From Flavobacterium enshiense DK69 (lineage in GTDB: Bacteria > Bacteroidota > Bacteroidia > Flavobacteriales > Flavobacteriaceae), in assembly GCF_000498495.1 (NCBI RefSeq), contig NZ_AVCS01000028.1, positions 124,001 to 188,000 on the forward strand: DNA of 64,000 nt, given 5' to 3'. Positions 37,872-47,481 of the stretch are shown one piece after another (the first letter of the stretch is position 1; each line of letters opens with the position of its first letter). The translations under genes and the position numbers were made by a program. Under the pieces are notes generated by a model. The model saw only the letters and a list, made by a program, of their open reading frames with translations. It was not told where the DNA came from and did no database searches.

Positions 37872-38795
37872 ATGGAAAGTATTAGAATTTTTTCCCCTGC
37901 AACTGTAGCGAATCTTTCTTGCGGATTTGATGTTTTAGGCTTGTGCCTGGATACGATTGGAGATGAAATGATTATTAGGAAATCTGATAAAAAAGGCATC
38001 AGGATTATCAAAATAACAGGCGCTGATTTACCTCTTGAGATTGACAAAAACGTAGCCGGTGTTGCCGCTTTGGCATTAGTAAATGCGTATGAAACAGATT
38101 TTGGTTTCGAGATAGAAATTCGTAAAAAGATAAAAGCCGGAAGCGGGATAGGCAGCTCGGCAGCAAGTGCAGCGGGTGCTGTTTTCGGAATTAATAAATT
38201 ACTGGGAGAACCTTTTTCCGGACACGAACTGATACAGTATGCAATGAAAGGCGAAGCTTTGGCCAGCGGCAATGAACACGCTGACAATGTTGCACCCGCC
38301 CTTCTTGGCGGCTTTACTTTGGTTCGCGGTTATGATCCTTTGGATGTAATAAAAATCAAAAGTCCTGAAGAATTGTACGTAACCGTCTTGCATCCTCACA
38401 TCGAACTTAAAACATCCGAAATGAGAGCGATTTTAAACCCGGAAATCAAACTTAAAAACGCTATCAGGCAATGGGGAAATGTTGGAGGTCTTGTCGCCGG
38501 TTTATACACCAGTGATTATGATTTGATAGGACGATCCCTTACGGATTATATAGTAGAACCATTAAGAAGCAAATTTATTCCGGGTTTTGACCAAGCGAAA
38601 AAAACTGCGATAGAAAACGGTGCCTTGGGAGCTGGAATTTCAGGTTCAGGGCCTTCGATTTTTACTTTAAATAAAGGTTTGAAGAATGCTACTTCTGTCA
38701 ATGATCAATTAAAAGAAATATACCAAAAGAATAATATTCCATTTGAGACGTATATTTCAAAAGTAAACCCAGACGGAATTCGTATAATTGAATAA
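37872..38795 (+). CDS. thrB: homoserine kinase
   Basis: A 307-residue GHMP kinase that phosphorylates homoserine. It has the N-terminal ATVANLSCGFDVLGLCLD, the ATP-loop motif KAGSGIGSSAASAAGAV and the C-terminal GALGAGISGSGPSIF, all characteristic of ThrB. It begins 8 bp after thrA and ends 10 bp before thrC, so it is clearly in the operon. Confidence 0.96.
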   Translation: MESIRIFSPATVANLSCGFDVLGLCLDTIGDEMIIRKSDKKGIRIIKITGADLPLEIDKNVAGVAALALVNAYETDFGFEIEIRKKIKAGSGIGSSAASAAGAVFGINKLLGEPFSGHELIQYAMKGEALASGNEHADNVAPALLGGFTLVRGYDPLDVIKIKSPEELYVTVLHPHIELKTSEMRAILNPEIKLKNAIRQWGNVGGLVAGLYTSDYDLIGRSLTDYIVEPLRSKFIPGFDQAKKTAIENGALGAGISGSGPSIFTLNKGLKNATSVNDQLKEIYQKNNIPFETYISKVNPDGIRIIE

Positions 38796-38805
38796 TTTTT
38801 GAAAG

Positions 38806-40092
38806 ATGCTATATTACAGTTTACATAACCATGAACATAAAGTAAGTTTTAAAGAGGCTGTTTTACATGGATTGGCACCGGACAAAGGGCTGTATTTTCC
38901 AGAAAAGATGACGCCTTTAAAAGATTCATTTTATAATACAATTGAAAATTACAGCAATACTGAAATTGCATATGAATGCATTAAACAATTCGTTGGCAAT
39001 GCGATTCCTGAAACAGAATTAAAACAAATAATTGACGAAACCCTGTCATTTGATTTCCCGCTAATTGAAATAGAAAAAGATATTTATTCCCTTGAACTGT
39101 TTCATGGTCCCACACTGGCTTTTAAAGATGTCGGTGCCAGGTTTATGTCGCGTTGCTTAAGTTATTTCAACCATGCCAATGCAAAAACAATTGTTTTAGT
39201 AGCCACTTCCGGAGATACCGGCGGTGCTGTAGCCAGTGGTTTTTTGGGAGTAAAAAATACAGAAGTGGTTATACTTTACCCCAGTGGAAAAGTAAGCGAA
39301 ATTCAGGAATTACAGCTCACTACTTTAGGCAAAAACATTACTGCTTTGGAAGTAGCCGGCACTTTTGACGATTGTCAGGAAATGGTAAAAAAGGCCTTTT
39401 CAGACACAGAACTTGAAAATCTTAATCTGACATCAGCAAACTCTATAAATATAGCGCGCTGGCTGCCGCAAATGTTCTATTATTTCTTTGCATACAAGGC
39501 TTTAAAAGAACGCCAAAAACAAATCGTATTTTCCTGTCCCAGCGGTAATTTCGGCAATATATGTGCCGGAGTAATGGCTAAACGATTAGGACTACCCATT
39601 TCACATTTTGTAGCAGCGACAAATGCCAACGACACAGTGCCGCGTTTTTTAAAAAATGGTCATTACCAACCAAATAAAACCATTGCAACACTTTCAAATG
39701 CGATGGATGTTAGTGACCCGAGCAATTTTGCACGAATTCAGGAACTCTACAAAAACAACGCTGAAAATTTTTTCCAAGATTTTACTTCCTATCCATTTGA
39801 TGACAATAAGGCTTTGGAAACTATAAAATTAATTTACGAAAACAGTCAGTATATAACTGAACCTCACGGCGTAACCGGTTATTTGGGTCTAAAAAAAGAG
39901 TTAGAAAACAAAAATGAGGCTGTTGGTATATTTTTGGAAACTGCACATCCAATAAAATTTTCAGAAACCGTTGAAAATGCTTTAGATTTAAAACTACAAG
40001 TACCAAACCAATTAAAAGACTTATTTAAGAAGCAAAAAGTCAGTATTAAAATAGAAAACTACACCGATTTTAAAAAATTTTTAAGCTTATGA
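38806..40092 (+). CDS. thrC: threonine synthase
   Basis: A 428-residue PLP enzyme converting O-phosphohomoserine to threonine. The lysine that binds PLP is in GPTLAFKDVGARF; phosphate-binding TSGDTGGAVASGFLG and PSGNFGNICAGVMAKRLG are typical of the E. coli-like ThrC class with the N-terminal lid (SFKEAVLHGLAPDKGLYFPE). It is the last gene of thrABC; no obvious hairpin follows before gcvT 76 bp further on. Confidence 0.96.
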   Translation: MLYYSLHNHEHKVSFKEAVLHGLAPDKGLYFPEKMTPLKDSFYNTIENYSNTEIAYECIKQFVGNAIPETELKQIIDETLSFDFPLIEIEKDIYSLELFHGPTLAFKDVGARFMSRCLSYFNHANAKTIVLVATSGDTGGAVASGFLGVKNTEVVILYPSGKVSEIQELQLTTLGKNITALEVAGTFDDCQEMVKKAFSDTELENLNLTSANSINIARWLPQMFYYFFAYKALKERQKQIVFSCPSGNFGNICAGVMAKRLGLPISHFVAATNANDTVPRFLKNGHYQPNKTIATLSNAMDVSDPSNFARIQELYKNNAENFFQDFTSYPFDDNKALETIKLIYENSQYITEPHGVTGYLGLKKELENKNEAVGIFLETAHPIKFSETVENALDLKLQVPNQLKDLFKKQKVSIKIENYTDFKKFLSL

Positions 40093-40168
40093 TTTCTGTA
40101 GGTACATCACTTTGTCACTCGGTAAAAAATCAATAACTTAGCGACCGAAAATAAACAATCAACACAAG

Positions 40169-41251
40169 ATGAAAAATACAGCATTAACGCACGTTCACGA
40201 AGGTTTAGGAGCAAAAATGGTTCCGTTTGCAGGTTACAACATGCCTGTTCAGTATGAAGGAGTTAACATAGAACACGAAACTGTTCGTAACGGCGTAGGT
40301 GTTTTTGATGTTTCTCACATGGGAGAATTCTTTTTGAAAGGCGAAAATGCTTTGGCTTTAATTCAGAAAGTAACTTCAAACGATGCATCAAAATTAGTTG
40401 ACGGAAAAGCACAATATTCTTGTTTACCAAACAATGAAGGTGGAATTGTTGACGATTTAATCGTTTATAAAATTGAAGACAATCACTACATGTTAGTGGT
40501 TAATGCTTCAAATATTGAAAAAGACTGGAACTGGATTTCTTCTCATAACGATATGGGCGTAGATATGCAAAACCTTTCAGACAACTACTCTTTGTTGGCT
40601 ATTCAAGGTCCAAAAGCAGCTGAAGCAATGCAGTCGTTAACCTCAATTGATTTGGTAAACATGCCATATTATTCTTTCCAGATCGGAGAATTTGCCGGAG
40701 TGAAAGACGTAGTTGTTTCTGCAACAGGATATACCGGTTCAGGAGGTTTTGAAATCTATTTCAAAAATGAAGATGCTGAAATGATCTGGAATAAAGTATT
40801 TGAAGCAGGTGCAACATTCGGAATCAAACCAATCGGATTAGCAGCTCGTGATACTTTACGTTTAGAAATGGGCTTCTGCTTATACGGAAATGACATCAAC
40901 GATACAACGTCTCCTTTAGAAGCTGGTTTGGGATGGATTACGAAATTCGATAAAGAATTCACCAATTCGGCTAACCTTAAAAATCAAAAAGAGAACGGTG
41001 TTGGTAGAAAATTAGTTGCTTTTGAAATGACTGAGCGCGCGATTCCACGTCATGATTACGAAATCGTTGACGGAAGCGGAAGTGTTATTGGAGTAGTAAC
41101 TTCAGGAACCATGTCACCATCAATGAACAAAGGTATTGGGTTAGGCTATGTACCATCATCTTTGTCTACTGTTGACAGCGAAATTTTCATCAGAATCAGA
41201 AAAAATGATGTTCCAGCTAAAGTGGTGAAATTGCCATTTTACAAAAAATAA
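40169..41251 (+). CDS. gcvT: glycine cleavage system T protein (aminomethyltransferase)
   Basis: A 360-residue folate-dependent enzyme that releases ammonia and transfers the methylene group from the H protein to tetrahydrofolate. Motifs include [29 protein letters not shown], the catalytic Asp region [14 protein letters not shown] and [17 protein letters not shown]. It stands 76 bp after thrC, perhaps with its own promoter, and is followed by a terminator. gcvH and gcvP are not in the window. Confidence 0.96.
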   Translation: MKNTALTHVHEGLGAKMVPFAGYNMPVQYEGVNIEHETVRNGVGVFDVSHMGEFFLKGENALALIQKVTSNDASKLVDGKAQYSCLPNNEGGIVDDLIVYKIEDNHYMLVVNASNIEKDWNWISSHNDMGVDMQNLSDNYSLLAIQGPKAAEAMQSLTSIDLVNMPYYSFQIGEFAGVKDVVVSATGYTGSGGFEIYFKNEDAEMIWNKVFEAGATFGIKPIGLAARDTLRLEMGFCLYGNDINDTTSPLEAGLGWITKFDKEFTNSANLKNQKENGVGRKLVAFEMTERAIPRHDYEIVDGSGSVIGVVTSGTMSPSMNKGIGLGYVPSSLSTVDSEIFIRIRKNDVPAKVVKLPFYKK

Positions 41252-41267
41252 AATTACTTCTTACAAT

Positions 41268-41297
41268 CAAAAAGCCGATTTTAAAAATCGGCTTTTT
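41268..41297. terminator. bidirectional terminator
   Basis: A stem, AAAAGCCGATTTT / AAAATCGGCTTTT, with a T-run on one side and an A-run on the other lies between gcvT and the convergent outer-membrane protein gene. Confidence 0.85.
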
Positions 41298-41315
41298 TTA
41301 ACTTCAATATTCAGA

Positions 41316-41924
41316 TTACAGTCGAATCACACAGCCTAAATTAAAAGAACTGTGAACATTCCCAAATTTAATATCTGCTCCTTCATTAGTCACTTCTGTC
41401 AATCCACCCATTCCTTGATAATCAACTAAAATCCCGATATTCTCCTTAATTTCAAATTTGTAGCCAACCCCGAAATTAAGTCCAAGCTGAAAAGAACTTA
41501 AATGCTTTTTAATATCTCTATCGTTAGATTTTGCTGAAAGTAAAAATCCGAAACTTGGTCCGAAATTCAAATTCCATTTTCTTGTTTTCCCAAAATGCCA
41601 GTTTGCATTAGCCGGTAAAGTCAAATAATCTAATTTGTCTTTTGTCATCTCACCTCCAATCGCAGTTAAATCATATTCGCTTCCCATTCTTTGAAATAAC
41701 AAACCAGAGCGCAAACTCCAACGGTTATTAAAGTAATAATCACCATTCACACCAAAATTAACGGATGAAATAGGTTCAGGGTCCTTTGAAAGTTTATCTC
41801 TCGTATAATAAATTGAGGCGGCAGAACCAACAATAGGAGCCACTTCTATAGTACCTTTTTCCCTTTGTTGAGAAAATCCCAAAAAGCCGCTTAACACCAA
41901 ACCCAAGCAAATAATTTTTTTCAT
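41316..41924 (-). CDS. outer-membrane beta-barrel protein (PorT/OMP_b-brl type)
   Basis: A 202-residue protein with signal peptide MKKIICLGLVLSGFLGFSQQ and alternating hydrophobic strands suggesting an eight-stranded barrel: VNFGVNGDYYFNNRWSLRSG, LDYLTLPANANWHF, FQLGLNFGVGYKFEI, ending SSFNLGCVIRL with a C-terminal aromatic/Leu-rich strand. It resembles the small opacity-type OMPs common in Bacteroidota. It is monocistronic and the function is unknown. Confidence 0.82.
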   Translation of the reverse strand: MKKIICLGLVLSGFLGFSQQREKGTIEVAPIVGSAASIYYTRDKLSKDPEPISSVNFGVNGDYYFNNRWSLRSGLLFQRMGSEYDLTAIGGEMTKDKLDYLTLPANANWHFGKTRKWNLNFGPSFGFLLSAKSNDRDIKKHLSSFQLGLNFGVGYKFEIKENIGILVDYQGMGGLTEVTNEGADIKFGNVHSSFNLGCVIRL

Positions 41925-42045
41925 ATTTAAAGTTTATAAATGCAGTAAAATTTACGAAAAATTCTGACACTAAAAAAGATTAAAACATTGCTTTAAAAGT
42001 TTTGACTATTTATTATTTTTGCATTCTCAAATAAATTCATTAGAA

Positions 42046-42756
42046 ATGGGAAGAGCGTTTGAATTCAGAAAAGCACGTAAAATGAAACGTTGGTCAGCAA
42101 TGGCTAAAACGTTTACACGAATTGGAAAAGATATTGTAATGGCTGTTAAGGAAGGCGGACCGAACCCGGAAACCAACTCCCGCTTAAGAGCTGTTATACA
42201 AAATGCAAAGGCAGCTAATATGCCAAAAGACAACGTAGAGAGAGCAATTAAAAAAGCATCTGATAAAGATACCGCCAATTTTAAGGAGGTTTTATTTGAA
42301 GGCTATGCACCTCACGGAATTGCCATTCTGATCGAAACTGCTACAGACAATAACAACAGAACGGTTGCCAATATCAGAAGTTACTTCAACAAATGCAACG
42401 GAACTATGGGGACACAAGGTTCTGTAGAATTCATGTTTGACCATACATGTAACTTCCGCATCCCTTCAGAAGGCCAAGATGTGGAAGAACTGGAATTGGA
42501 AATGATCGACTTTGGGGTGGAAGAAATATTCGCAGACGAAGACGGTATATTAATGTATGCTCCATTTGAAAGTTTTGGTGCTATCCAAAAAGAACTTGAA
42601 AACAGAAACATTGAAATCTTATCATCCGGTTTCGAACGCATTCCTCAAATCACAAAAGAATTAACACCGGAGCAAGTTGCCGATGTTGAGAAGTTATTAG
42701 AGAAAATTGAAGAAGATGATGATGTGATGAACGTTTATCACACTATGCAGGAATAA
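42046..42756 (+). CDS. YebC/PmpR-family regulator (TACO1-like)
   Basis: A 236-residue protein starting MGRAFEFRKARKMKRWSAMA at the ATG at 42046; an in-frame extension to 42019 overlaps a -7 element (TATTTTTG at 42014-42021) and is not used. Segments such as GGPNPETNSRLRAVIQNAKAANMP, FEGYAPHGIAILIETATDNN and VANIRSYFNKCNGTMG are family-defining. The family contains putative DNA-binding regulators and TACO1-like translation factors; which applies here is unclear. It is monocistronic with its own terminator. Confidence 0.94.
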   Translation: MGRAFEFRKARKMKRWSAMAKTFTRIGKDIVMAVKEGGPNPETNSRLRAVIQNAKAANMPKDNVERAIKKASDKDTANFKEVLFEGYAPHGIAILIETATDNNNRTVANIRSYFNKCNGTMGTQGSVEFMFDHTCNFRIPSEGQDVEELELEMIDFGVEEIFADEDGILMYAPFESFGAIQKELENRNIEILSSGFERIPQITKELTPEQVADVEKLLEKIEEDDDVMNVYHTMQE

Positions 42757-42768
42757 AATCAAGACTTA

Positions 42769-42975
42769 TTAGATATTAGAATTCCTAGAAGAAACAATAA
42801 AAAAACTCCGTTTAAAAAACGGAGTTTTTTTTTTGGTGACATTATTCTGCTGAACATGCTCCATAGTTTTTATGCCAAAATTTTTCCATTTATCCCCATG
42901 ATGGTAAAAAACCTGAACCCATTCTTTCATTGGCCTCTTTTTGGCGGATAGATCAAAGAGTTGGGCTCCTTCCAT
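42769..42975 (-). pseudogene. small unrecognised ORF that reads through a terminator
   Basis: From the ATG at 42973-42975 the frame reads MEGAQLFDLSAKKRPMKEWV..., which looks like genuine coding sequence for about 46 residues. It then runs through the hairpin at 42801-42834 before stopping at 42769, so a transcript ended by that hairpin would lack a stop codon. A one-base shift near 42850 would give a stop (GAATAA) just before the hairpin, so a frameshift in a small real gene is plausible. No function is recognised. Confidence 0.4.
42801..42834. terminator. terminator of the YebC gene (bidirectional)
   Basis: A stem, AAAAACTCCGTTT / AAACGGAGTTTTT, with a run of about ten T on the plus strand and an A-run on the other side. 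Confidence 0.88.
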
Positions 42976-43003
42976 TATCTTTAAGGGTTGCTCTTAATAT
43001 TCA

Positions 43004-43034
43004 TAAAAAAACTCCACTTTTCAGCGGAGTTATT
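43004..43034 (-). terminator. terminator of the cysteine-synthase-family gene
   Basis: On the minus strand AACTCCGC / GTGGAGTT (one G-T pair) with a short loop is followed by a T-run, about 50 bp after the stop at 43085. Confidence 0.75.
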
Positions 43035-43084
43035 CTTTATTTCTGTCAACCTAAGAAGTCTAAAAATCCAACTATCTAAGATAT

Positions 43085-44125
43085 CTATTTTATAAATTCA
43101 ATCTTTTGAACTTCCTCTGCATTAATACTATCAAAGAATCCTTGCTCGTTCATCCATTCATCACTGAACACTTTACTCATATAACGGGAACCATGGTCAG
43201 GGAAAATAACAACTATATTACTATTTTCATCGAATTCTCCTTCTTCAGCAAATTGCTTAACAGCCTGCATGGCAGCTCCTGAAGTATACCCAACAAACAA
43301 ACCTTCTTTTTTAGCTATTTCTCTAGCCGTATGAGCACTTTCTTCGTCTGTTACTTTGGTAAATTTATCTATCGCATCAAAATCAGTTGCGGTTGGAATT
43401 AAATTTTTACCTAAACCTTCGATTCTGTATGGGTAAATTTCTTCGTTGTCAAACTCTCTTGTTTCGTGATATTTTTTCAAAACCGATCCAAAAGCATCAA
43501 CACCTAAAACTTTTATGTTTGGATTTTTTTCTTTTAAAAAACGTGCTGTTCCGGAAATTGTTCCTCCAGTACCGCTGCAAGCAATAAGGTGAGTGATTCT
43601 TCCTTTTGTCTGCTCCCAGATTTCAGGACCTGTGGAATTGTAATGTGCATCAACATTCAAATCATTGAAATATTGGTTGATATACACCGAACCTTTGGTT
43701 TCTTCGTGTAAACGTTTTGCAACATTATAATAAGAACGGGGATCATCTGCAGAAACATGGGCCGGGCAAACATAAACTTTTGCTCCCATTGCTCTCAGCA
43801 TGTCAATTTTATCTTTTGAAGATTTTGAACTAACAGCCAAAACACAATCGTATCCTTTTATGATACTAACCATTGCAATACTGAAACCAGTATTTCCTGA
43901 AGTAGTTTCGATAATAGTATCTCCGGGTTTTAAAATCCCTCTTTTCTCCGCTTCTTCTATAATGTAAAGAGCAATTCTGTCTTTTGTTGAATGACCCGGA
44001 TTAAAAGCTTCTACTTTCGCAAAAAAGTTGCCTTTTAATCCTTCTGTGATTGTATTAAGCCTTATTAGGGGTGTATGCCCTATTAATTCCAATACGTTAT
44101 TATAGGCTTTTATTTCTTCTTTCAT
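43085..44125 (-). CDS. PLP-dependent cysteine synthase/cystathionine beta-synthase family enzyme
   Basis: A 346-residue fold-type II PLP enzyme, starting at the ATG at 44123-44125 ([20 protein letters not shown]); 17 extra residues are possible from an upstream start but do not resemble the family. PLP-Lys lies in [14 protein letters not shown], the substrate loop is TTSGNTGF, the phosphate loop GTGGTISG. It lacks a CBS regulatory domain, and the [10 protein letters not shown] segment is closer to cystathionine beta-synthase than to CysK, so either O-acetylserine sulfhydrylase or cystathionine beta-synthase activity is possible. Confidence 0.88.
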   Translation of the reverse strand: MKEEIKAYNNVLELIGHTPLIRLNTITEGLKGNFFAKVEAFNPGHSTKDRIALYIIEEAEKRGILKPGDTIIETTSGNTGFSIAMVSIIKGYDCVLAVSSKSSKDKIDMLRAMGAKVYVCPAHVSADDPRSYYNVAKRLHEETKGSVYINQYFNDLNVDAHYNSTGPEIWEQTKGRITHLIACSGTGGTISGTARFLKEKNPNIKVLGVDAFGSVLKKYHETREFDNEEIYPYRIEGLGKNLIPTATDFDAIDKFTKVTDEESAHTAREIAKKEGLFVGYTSGAAMQAVKQFAEEGEFDENSNIVVIFPDHGSRYMSKVFSDEWMNEQGFFDSINAEEVQKIEFIK

Positions 44126-44206
44126 AAAAAATAAATTACTCAATGTGTGAATGTAATCATTTTTTGAAATATTCACAACCTTGCAAATGTATAAAAATTT
44201 ATTTAT

Positions 44207-46324
44207 CTACTTTTTAATTCCTTCTAAATCTAACAAAAAAGTATACTCTTTTGTCACTTCTTTGATTGCTTCAAATCTTCCGGAAGCGCCGCCATGTCCC
44301 GTATCCATATTGGTATCTAAAAATAACTGACTGTCTCCCAGCTTCATAACCCTCATTCTGGCAACCCACTTTGCCGGCTCCCAATATTGCACTTGTGAAT
44401 CGTGTAATCCTGTGGTCACTAACAAATTCGGATATTTTTGTTTTTTAATATTATCGTAAGGCGAATAAGACAGCATATAATCGTAATATTTCTTCTCATT
44501 CGGGTTCCCCCACTCGTCATATTCACCCGTCGTAAGCGGAATAGTATCATCTAGCATTGTGGTTATAACATCAACAAAAGGAACCTGAGCAATAACTCCA
44601 TTATACAGTTCAGGCGCTTCATTAACAACAACACCCATCAACAGTCCTCCGGCAGAGCCACCTTCAGCATACAAATGCTTTTCTGAAGTGTACTTTTGCT
44701 CAATCACATATCTGGAACAATCTATAAAATCGGTGAATGTGTTTTTCTTTTTAAGCAACTTCCCGTTATCGTACCATTCGCGTCCCAAATCTTCTCCGCC
44801 GCGTATATGCGCAATGCCATATATAAAGCCTCTGTCCAGTAAACTCAAACGGATGGATGAAAAATAAGGATCCATAGAAGAACCATAAGAACCGTAGGCA
44901 TACAATAAGAAAGGATTGCTACCGTCTTTCTTAATTCCGTTTCGGTACACTAAAGAAACAGGCACTTTGGTTCCGTCTTTGGCAGTGGCCCAAATTCGCT
45001 CTTCGGTGTAATTATTTTTATCGAATTTCCCGCCAAGAACTTCCTGCTCTTTTTTGATGGTTTTTTCTTTGGTGCGCATGTTGAAATCAATCACCGAAGG
45101 AGGCGTGGCCATCGACTGGTAACTGTAACGCAGTATTTCCGTATCGAAATCAACATTCGTGGTAGTATAAGCAGTATACGTTTCGATATCAAAAGGCAGA
45201 TAATATTCCCCTTCGCCGCTCCAAGGCATGATTCTGATCTTGTTCAGGCCATTGTTGCGTTCTTCCACAACCAGATAATCTCTGAAAATATCAATACCTT
45301 CCAACAAAGTATCTATACGGTGCGGAATCAAATCGACCCAATTGTCTTTTGAAGTGGCACTTTCAGGCGTTTTCATCAATTTGAAATTGGTCGCCTTGTC
45401 TTTATTGGTCACCACATAAAAACTGTCTCCGAAATGCGAAATGGAATATTCCAATCCGCGAGTTCTTTTCTGGAACATTTCAAATTTACCGTCAGGGTTA
45501 TCAGCTCTTAAAATCTGATATTCCGATGTAAGGGTACTTGAAGAACCGATTACCAGATATTTTTTTGATTTCTCTTTATAAATGAAGGTGGAAAACGTGT
45601 CGTCTTTTTCATAAAAAACCACCTGATCCTCATTGGCTTCCGAACCTAATTTATGCTTATAAATCTTATCAGAACGCAGGGTTACCGAATCTTTACGCGT
45701 ATAAAACAAAGTTTTGTTATCGGCCGCCCAAGTTGAGCCTCCAGTAGTTTTTTCTAATTTTACCGGAAGAATTTCACCGGTTTCAAGGTTTTTTATCTGA
45801 ATGGTGTATTCACGCCGGGAAACGGTATCAACACCAAAGGCACACCATTTGTTATTTTCGCTGACACTGAGTCCGCTCAACTGAAAATATGCAAATCCTT
45901 TTGCCATTTCGTTGCAATCGAACATGATTTCCTCATTGGCATCCAAACTCTCCTTTTTTCTTGAATAAATCGGATAATCTTTCCCCTTTTCAAATCGGGT
46001 AATATAATAATATCCGTTGTAAAGGTAAGGAACAGAACTGTCGTCTTCTTTGATTCTCGACTTCATCTCTTCAAACAAATCGGCTTGGAATTGTTTGGTA
46101 TGCTCAGTCATTTTATTGTAATAATCGTTTTCCTTGTTAAGATAATCGATTACTTCCGGGTTTTCCCTTTCATTTAGCCAATAATAATCGTCTGTACGAA
46201 CATGCCCGTGTTTTTCAAGTTGTTTTGGCTTTACGGCTGCCAAAGGTGCCGTTATTGTATCTACCATTTTAGGTTTATTATTTTGAGCAATTGCGGATGC
46301 AAAAATAAAACAAACGCAAGTCAA
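44207..46324 (-). CDS. S9A/B family serine peptidase, oligopeptidase B-like (start uncertain)
   Basis: About 705 residues: an N-terminal beta-propeller (about 70-430) and a C-terminal alpha/beta-hydrolase with nucleophile Ser in GGSAGGLLMG, GSYGSSMDPYFS and IAHIRGGEDLGREWYD, and His near the C-terminus in MDTGHGGASGRFE. It cleaves short peptides. The N-terminus ends in a signal-like ...FIFASAIAQ, suggesting export. In this frame an ATG at 46352-46354 is followed after three codons by TAA (46340-46342); the only start after that is TTG at 46322-46324, which gives a signal peptide lacking basic residues. A nonsense mutation is possible. Confidence 0.85.
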   Translation of the reverse strand: MTCVCFIFASAIAQNNKPKMVDTITAPLAAVKPKQLEKHGHVRTDDYYWLNERENPEVIDYLNKENDYYNKMTEHTKQFQADLFEEMKSRIKEDDSSVPYLYNGYYYITRFEKGKDYPIYSRKKESLDANEEIMFDCNEMAKGFAYFQLSGLSVSENNKWCAFGVDTVSRREYTIQIKNLETGEILPVKLEKTTGGSTWAADNKTLFYTRKDSVTLRSDKIYKHKLGSEANEDQVVFYEKDDTFSTFIYKEKSKKYLVIGSSSTLTSEYQILRADNPDGKFEMFQKRTRGLEYSISHFGDSFYVVTNKDKATNFKLMKTPESATSKDNWVDLIPHRIDTLLEGIDIFRDYLVVEERNNGLNKIRIMPWSGEGEYYLPFDIETYTAYTTTNVDFDTEILRYSYQSMATPPSVIDFNMRTKEKTIKKEQEVLGGKFDKNNYTEERIWATAKDGTKVPVSLVYRNGIKKDGSNPFLLYAYGSYGSSMDPYFSSIRLSLLDRGFIYGIAHIRGGEDLGREWYDNGKLLKKKNTFTDFIDCSRYVIEQKYTSEKHLYAEGGSAGGLLMGVVVNEAPELYNGVIAQVPFVDVITTMLDDTIPLTTGEYDEWGNPNEKKYYDYMLSYSPYDNIKKQKYPNLLVTTGLHDSQVQYWEPAKWVARMRVMKLGDSQLFLDTNMDTGHGGASGRFEAIKEVTKEYTFLLDLEGIKK

Positions 46325-46375
46325 AGGAAATTGATTTTTTTATAATGTTGACATAAATATCTCTTTGCAATTTAA

Positions 46376-46383
46376 TAATTTTG
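46376..46383 (+). promoter_or_regulatory. -7 promoter element of ybaB
   Basis: TAATTTTG matches TAnnTTTG and lies 28 bp before the ybaB ATG. Confidence 0.5.
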
Positions 46384-46411
46384 CAAATCAATAATAACTA
46401 AATTTATTAAC

Positions 46412-46735
46412 ATGTTTGGAGATATCATGGGGATGATGGGTAAACTAAAAGAAACCCAACAAAAAATTGAAGAAACGAAAAAACGTTTGGATACCGTTTT
46501 AATTGATGAACAGAGCAACGACGGGCTTTTGAAGGCTACGCTGACAGCAAACAGAAAAGTAAAATCCATTACAATTGATGACAGTTTACTGGAAGACAAA
46601 GAACAATTGGAAGATTATTTGATTCTAGTTATGAACAAAGCCATCGAAAAAGCAACCAATGTAAATGAAGCAGAATTAGCTGCGGTTGCCAAAGACGGTA
46701 TGCCGAACATTCCAGGAATGGACATGTTTAAATAA
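46412..46735 (+). CDS. YbaB/EbfC family nucleoid-associated protein
   Basis: A 107-residue DNA-binding protein of the tweezer-like YbaB family: N-terminal helix [20 protein letters not shown], a central beta-sheet ([21 protein letters not shown]) and a C-terminal helix with [19 protein letters not shown]. The length is usual. It is divergent from the peptidase gene and separated from phoU by a bidirectional terminator. In many bacteria it sits between dnaX and recR, which are absent here. Confidence 0.93.
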   Translation: MFGDIMGMMGKLKETQQKIEETKKRLDTVLIDEQSNDGLLKATLTANRKVKSITIDDSLLEDKEQLEDYLILVMNKAIEKATNVNEAELAAVAKDGMPNIPGMDMFK

Positions 46736-46770
46736 AAAAAAGCGGTTTTAAAAACCGCTTTTTTTTATTT
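46733..46770. terminator. bidirectional terminator between ybaB and phoU
   Basis: A stem, AAAGCGGTTTT / AAAACCGCTTT, flanked by an A-run and a T-run. Confidence 0.88.
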
Positions 46771-47433
46771 CTTTTTATTTGATTTGTGTTTCAACACTTT
46801 TGCCTCGATATAAAAAATGGTTTCTTCGGCCATGTTTTTTGCATGGTCCCCCACTCTTTCCAATTTTTGGATAATCGATAAAAGGTACAATGCCTGCTCG
46901 ATATTATCAGGCTGTTCCTTACAGTATTTCGCAATGACACCGTTTGCCTTTTTTTTGATTTTATCCAGTGTTTCATCCTGTTTAAAAATCTTTCGTGCCA
47001 ATTTTGTATCTTCTTTCTCAAAAGCTTCCAAAACATTGGACATCATAAAAATAGATACTTCAAACATCTCTTTGACATTTGAAACCTCAAGAAGGTTTTT
47101 ATCAAAATCTTCATCTATTTCCTTCACGAATTTTGCAATACCTGCAGCAATATCACCCGTACGTTCCAAATTGGAATTGATTTTTAATACAGCCAATACA
47201 AATCGCAAATCCATGGCAACCGGATTGAAAAGTGCGAAAACATTTTCACAGTCACGGTCCAGTTTCAATTCATAGGAATTAACTCTTTTCTCATTGGCAA
47301 TTATTTCCCTTGCCAGATCATTATCCATTGAGAATAATGACTGTTGGGCTTTTTCAAGCTGCAGGTTCACCAACAGCCATAAATCAATTAATTCCTCTTT
47401 TAAATTCTGTATTTCGTTTTCTAACTGAGTCAT
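46765..47433 (-). CDS. phoU: phosphate-signalling protein PhoU
   Basis: A 222-residue all-helical protein made of two PhoU three-helix repeats: the first around residues 15-110 (VNSYELKLDRDCENVFALFN, NSNLERTGDIAAGIAKF), the second around 115-210 with KLERVGDHAKNMAEE. It links Pst transporter state to PhoR-type kinase signalling and limits phosphate uptake. A Lys-rich tail follows. It is the last gene of the pstC-pstA-pstB-phoU run, 48 bp after pstB, so probably co-transcribed. No phoB/phoR genes are visible in the window. Confidence 0.94.
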   Translation of the reverse strand: MTQLENEIQNLKEELIDLWLLVNLQLEKAQQSLFSMDNDLAREIIANEKRVNSYELKLDRDCENVFALFNPVAMDLRFVLAVLKINSNLERTGDIAAGIAKFVKEIDEDFDKNLLEVSNVKEMFEVSIFMMSNVLEAFEKEDTKLARKIFKQDETLDKIKKKANGVIAKYCKEQPDNIEQALYLLSIIQKLERVGDHAKNMAEETIFYIEAKVLKHKSNKKK

Positions 47434-47481
47434 CTGATTATTTTTTTATATAATTAAGGGACAGATACTATTTCGCTTAAT

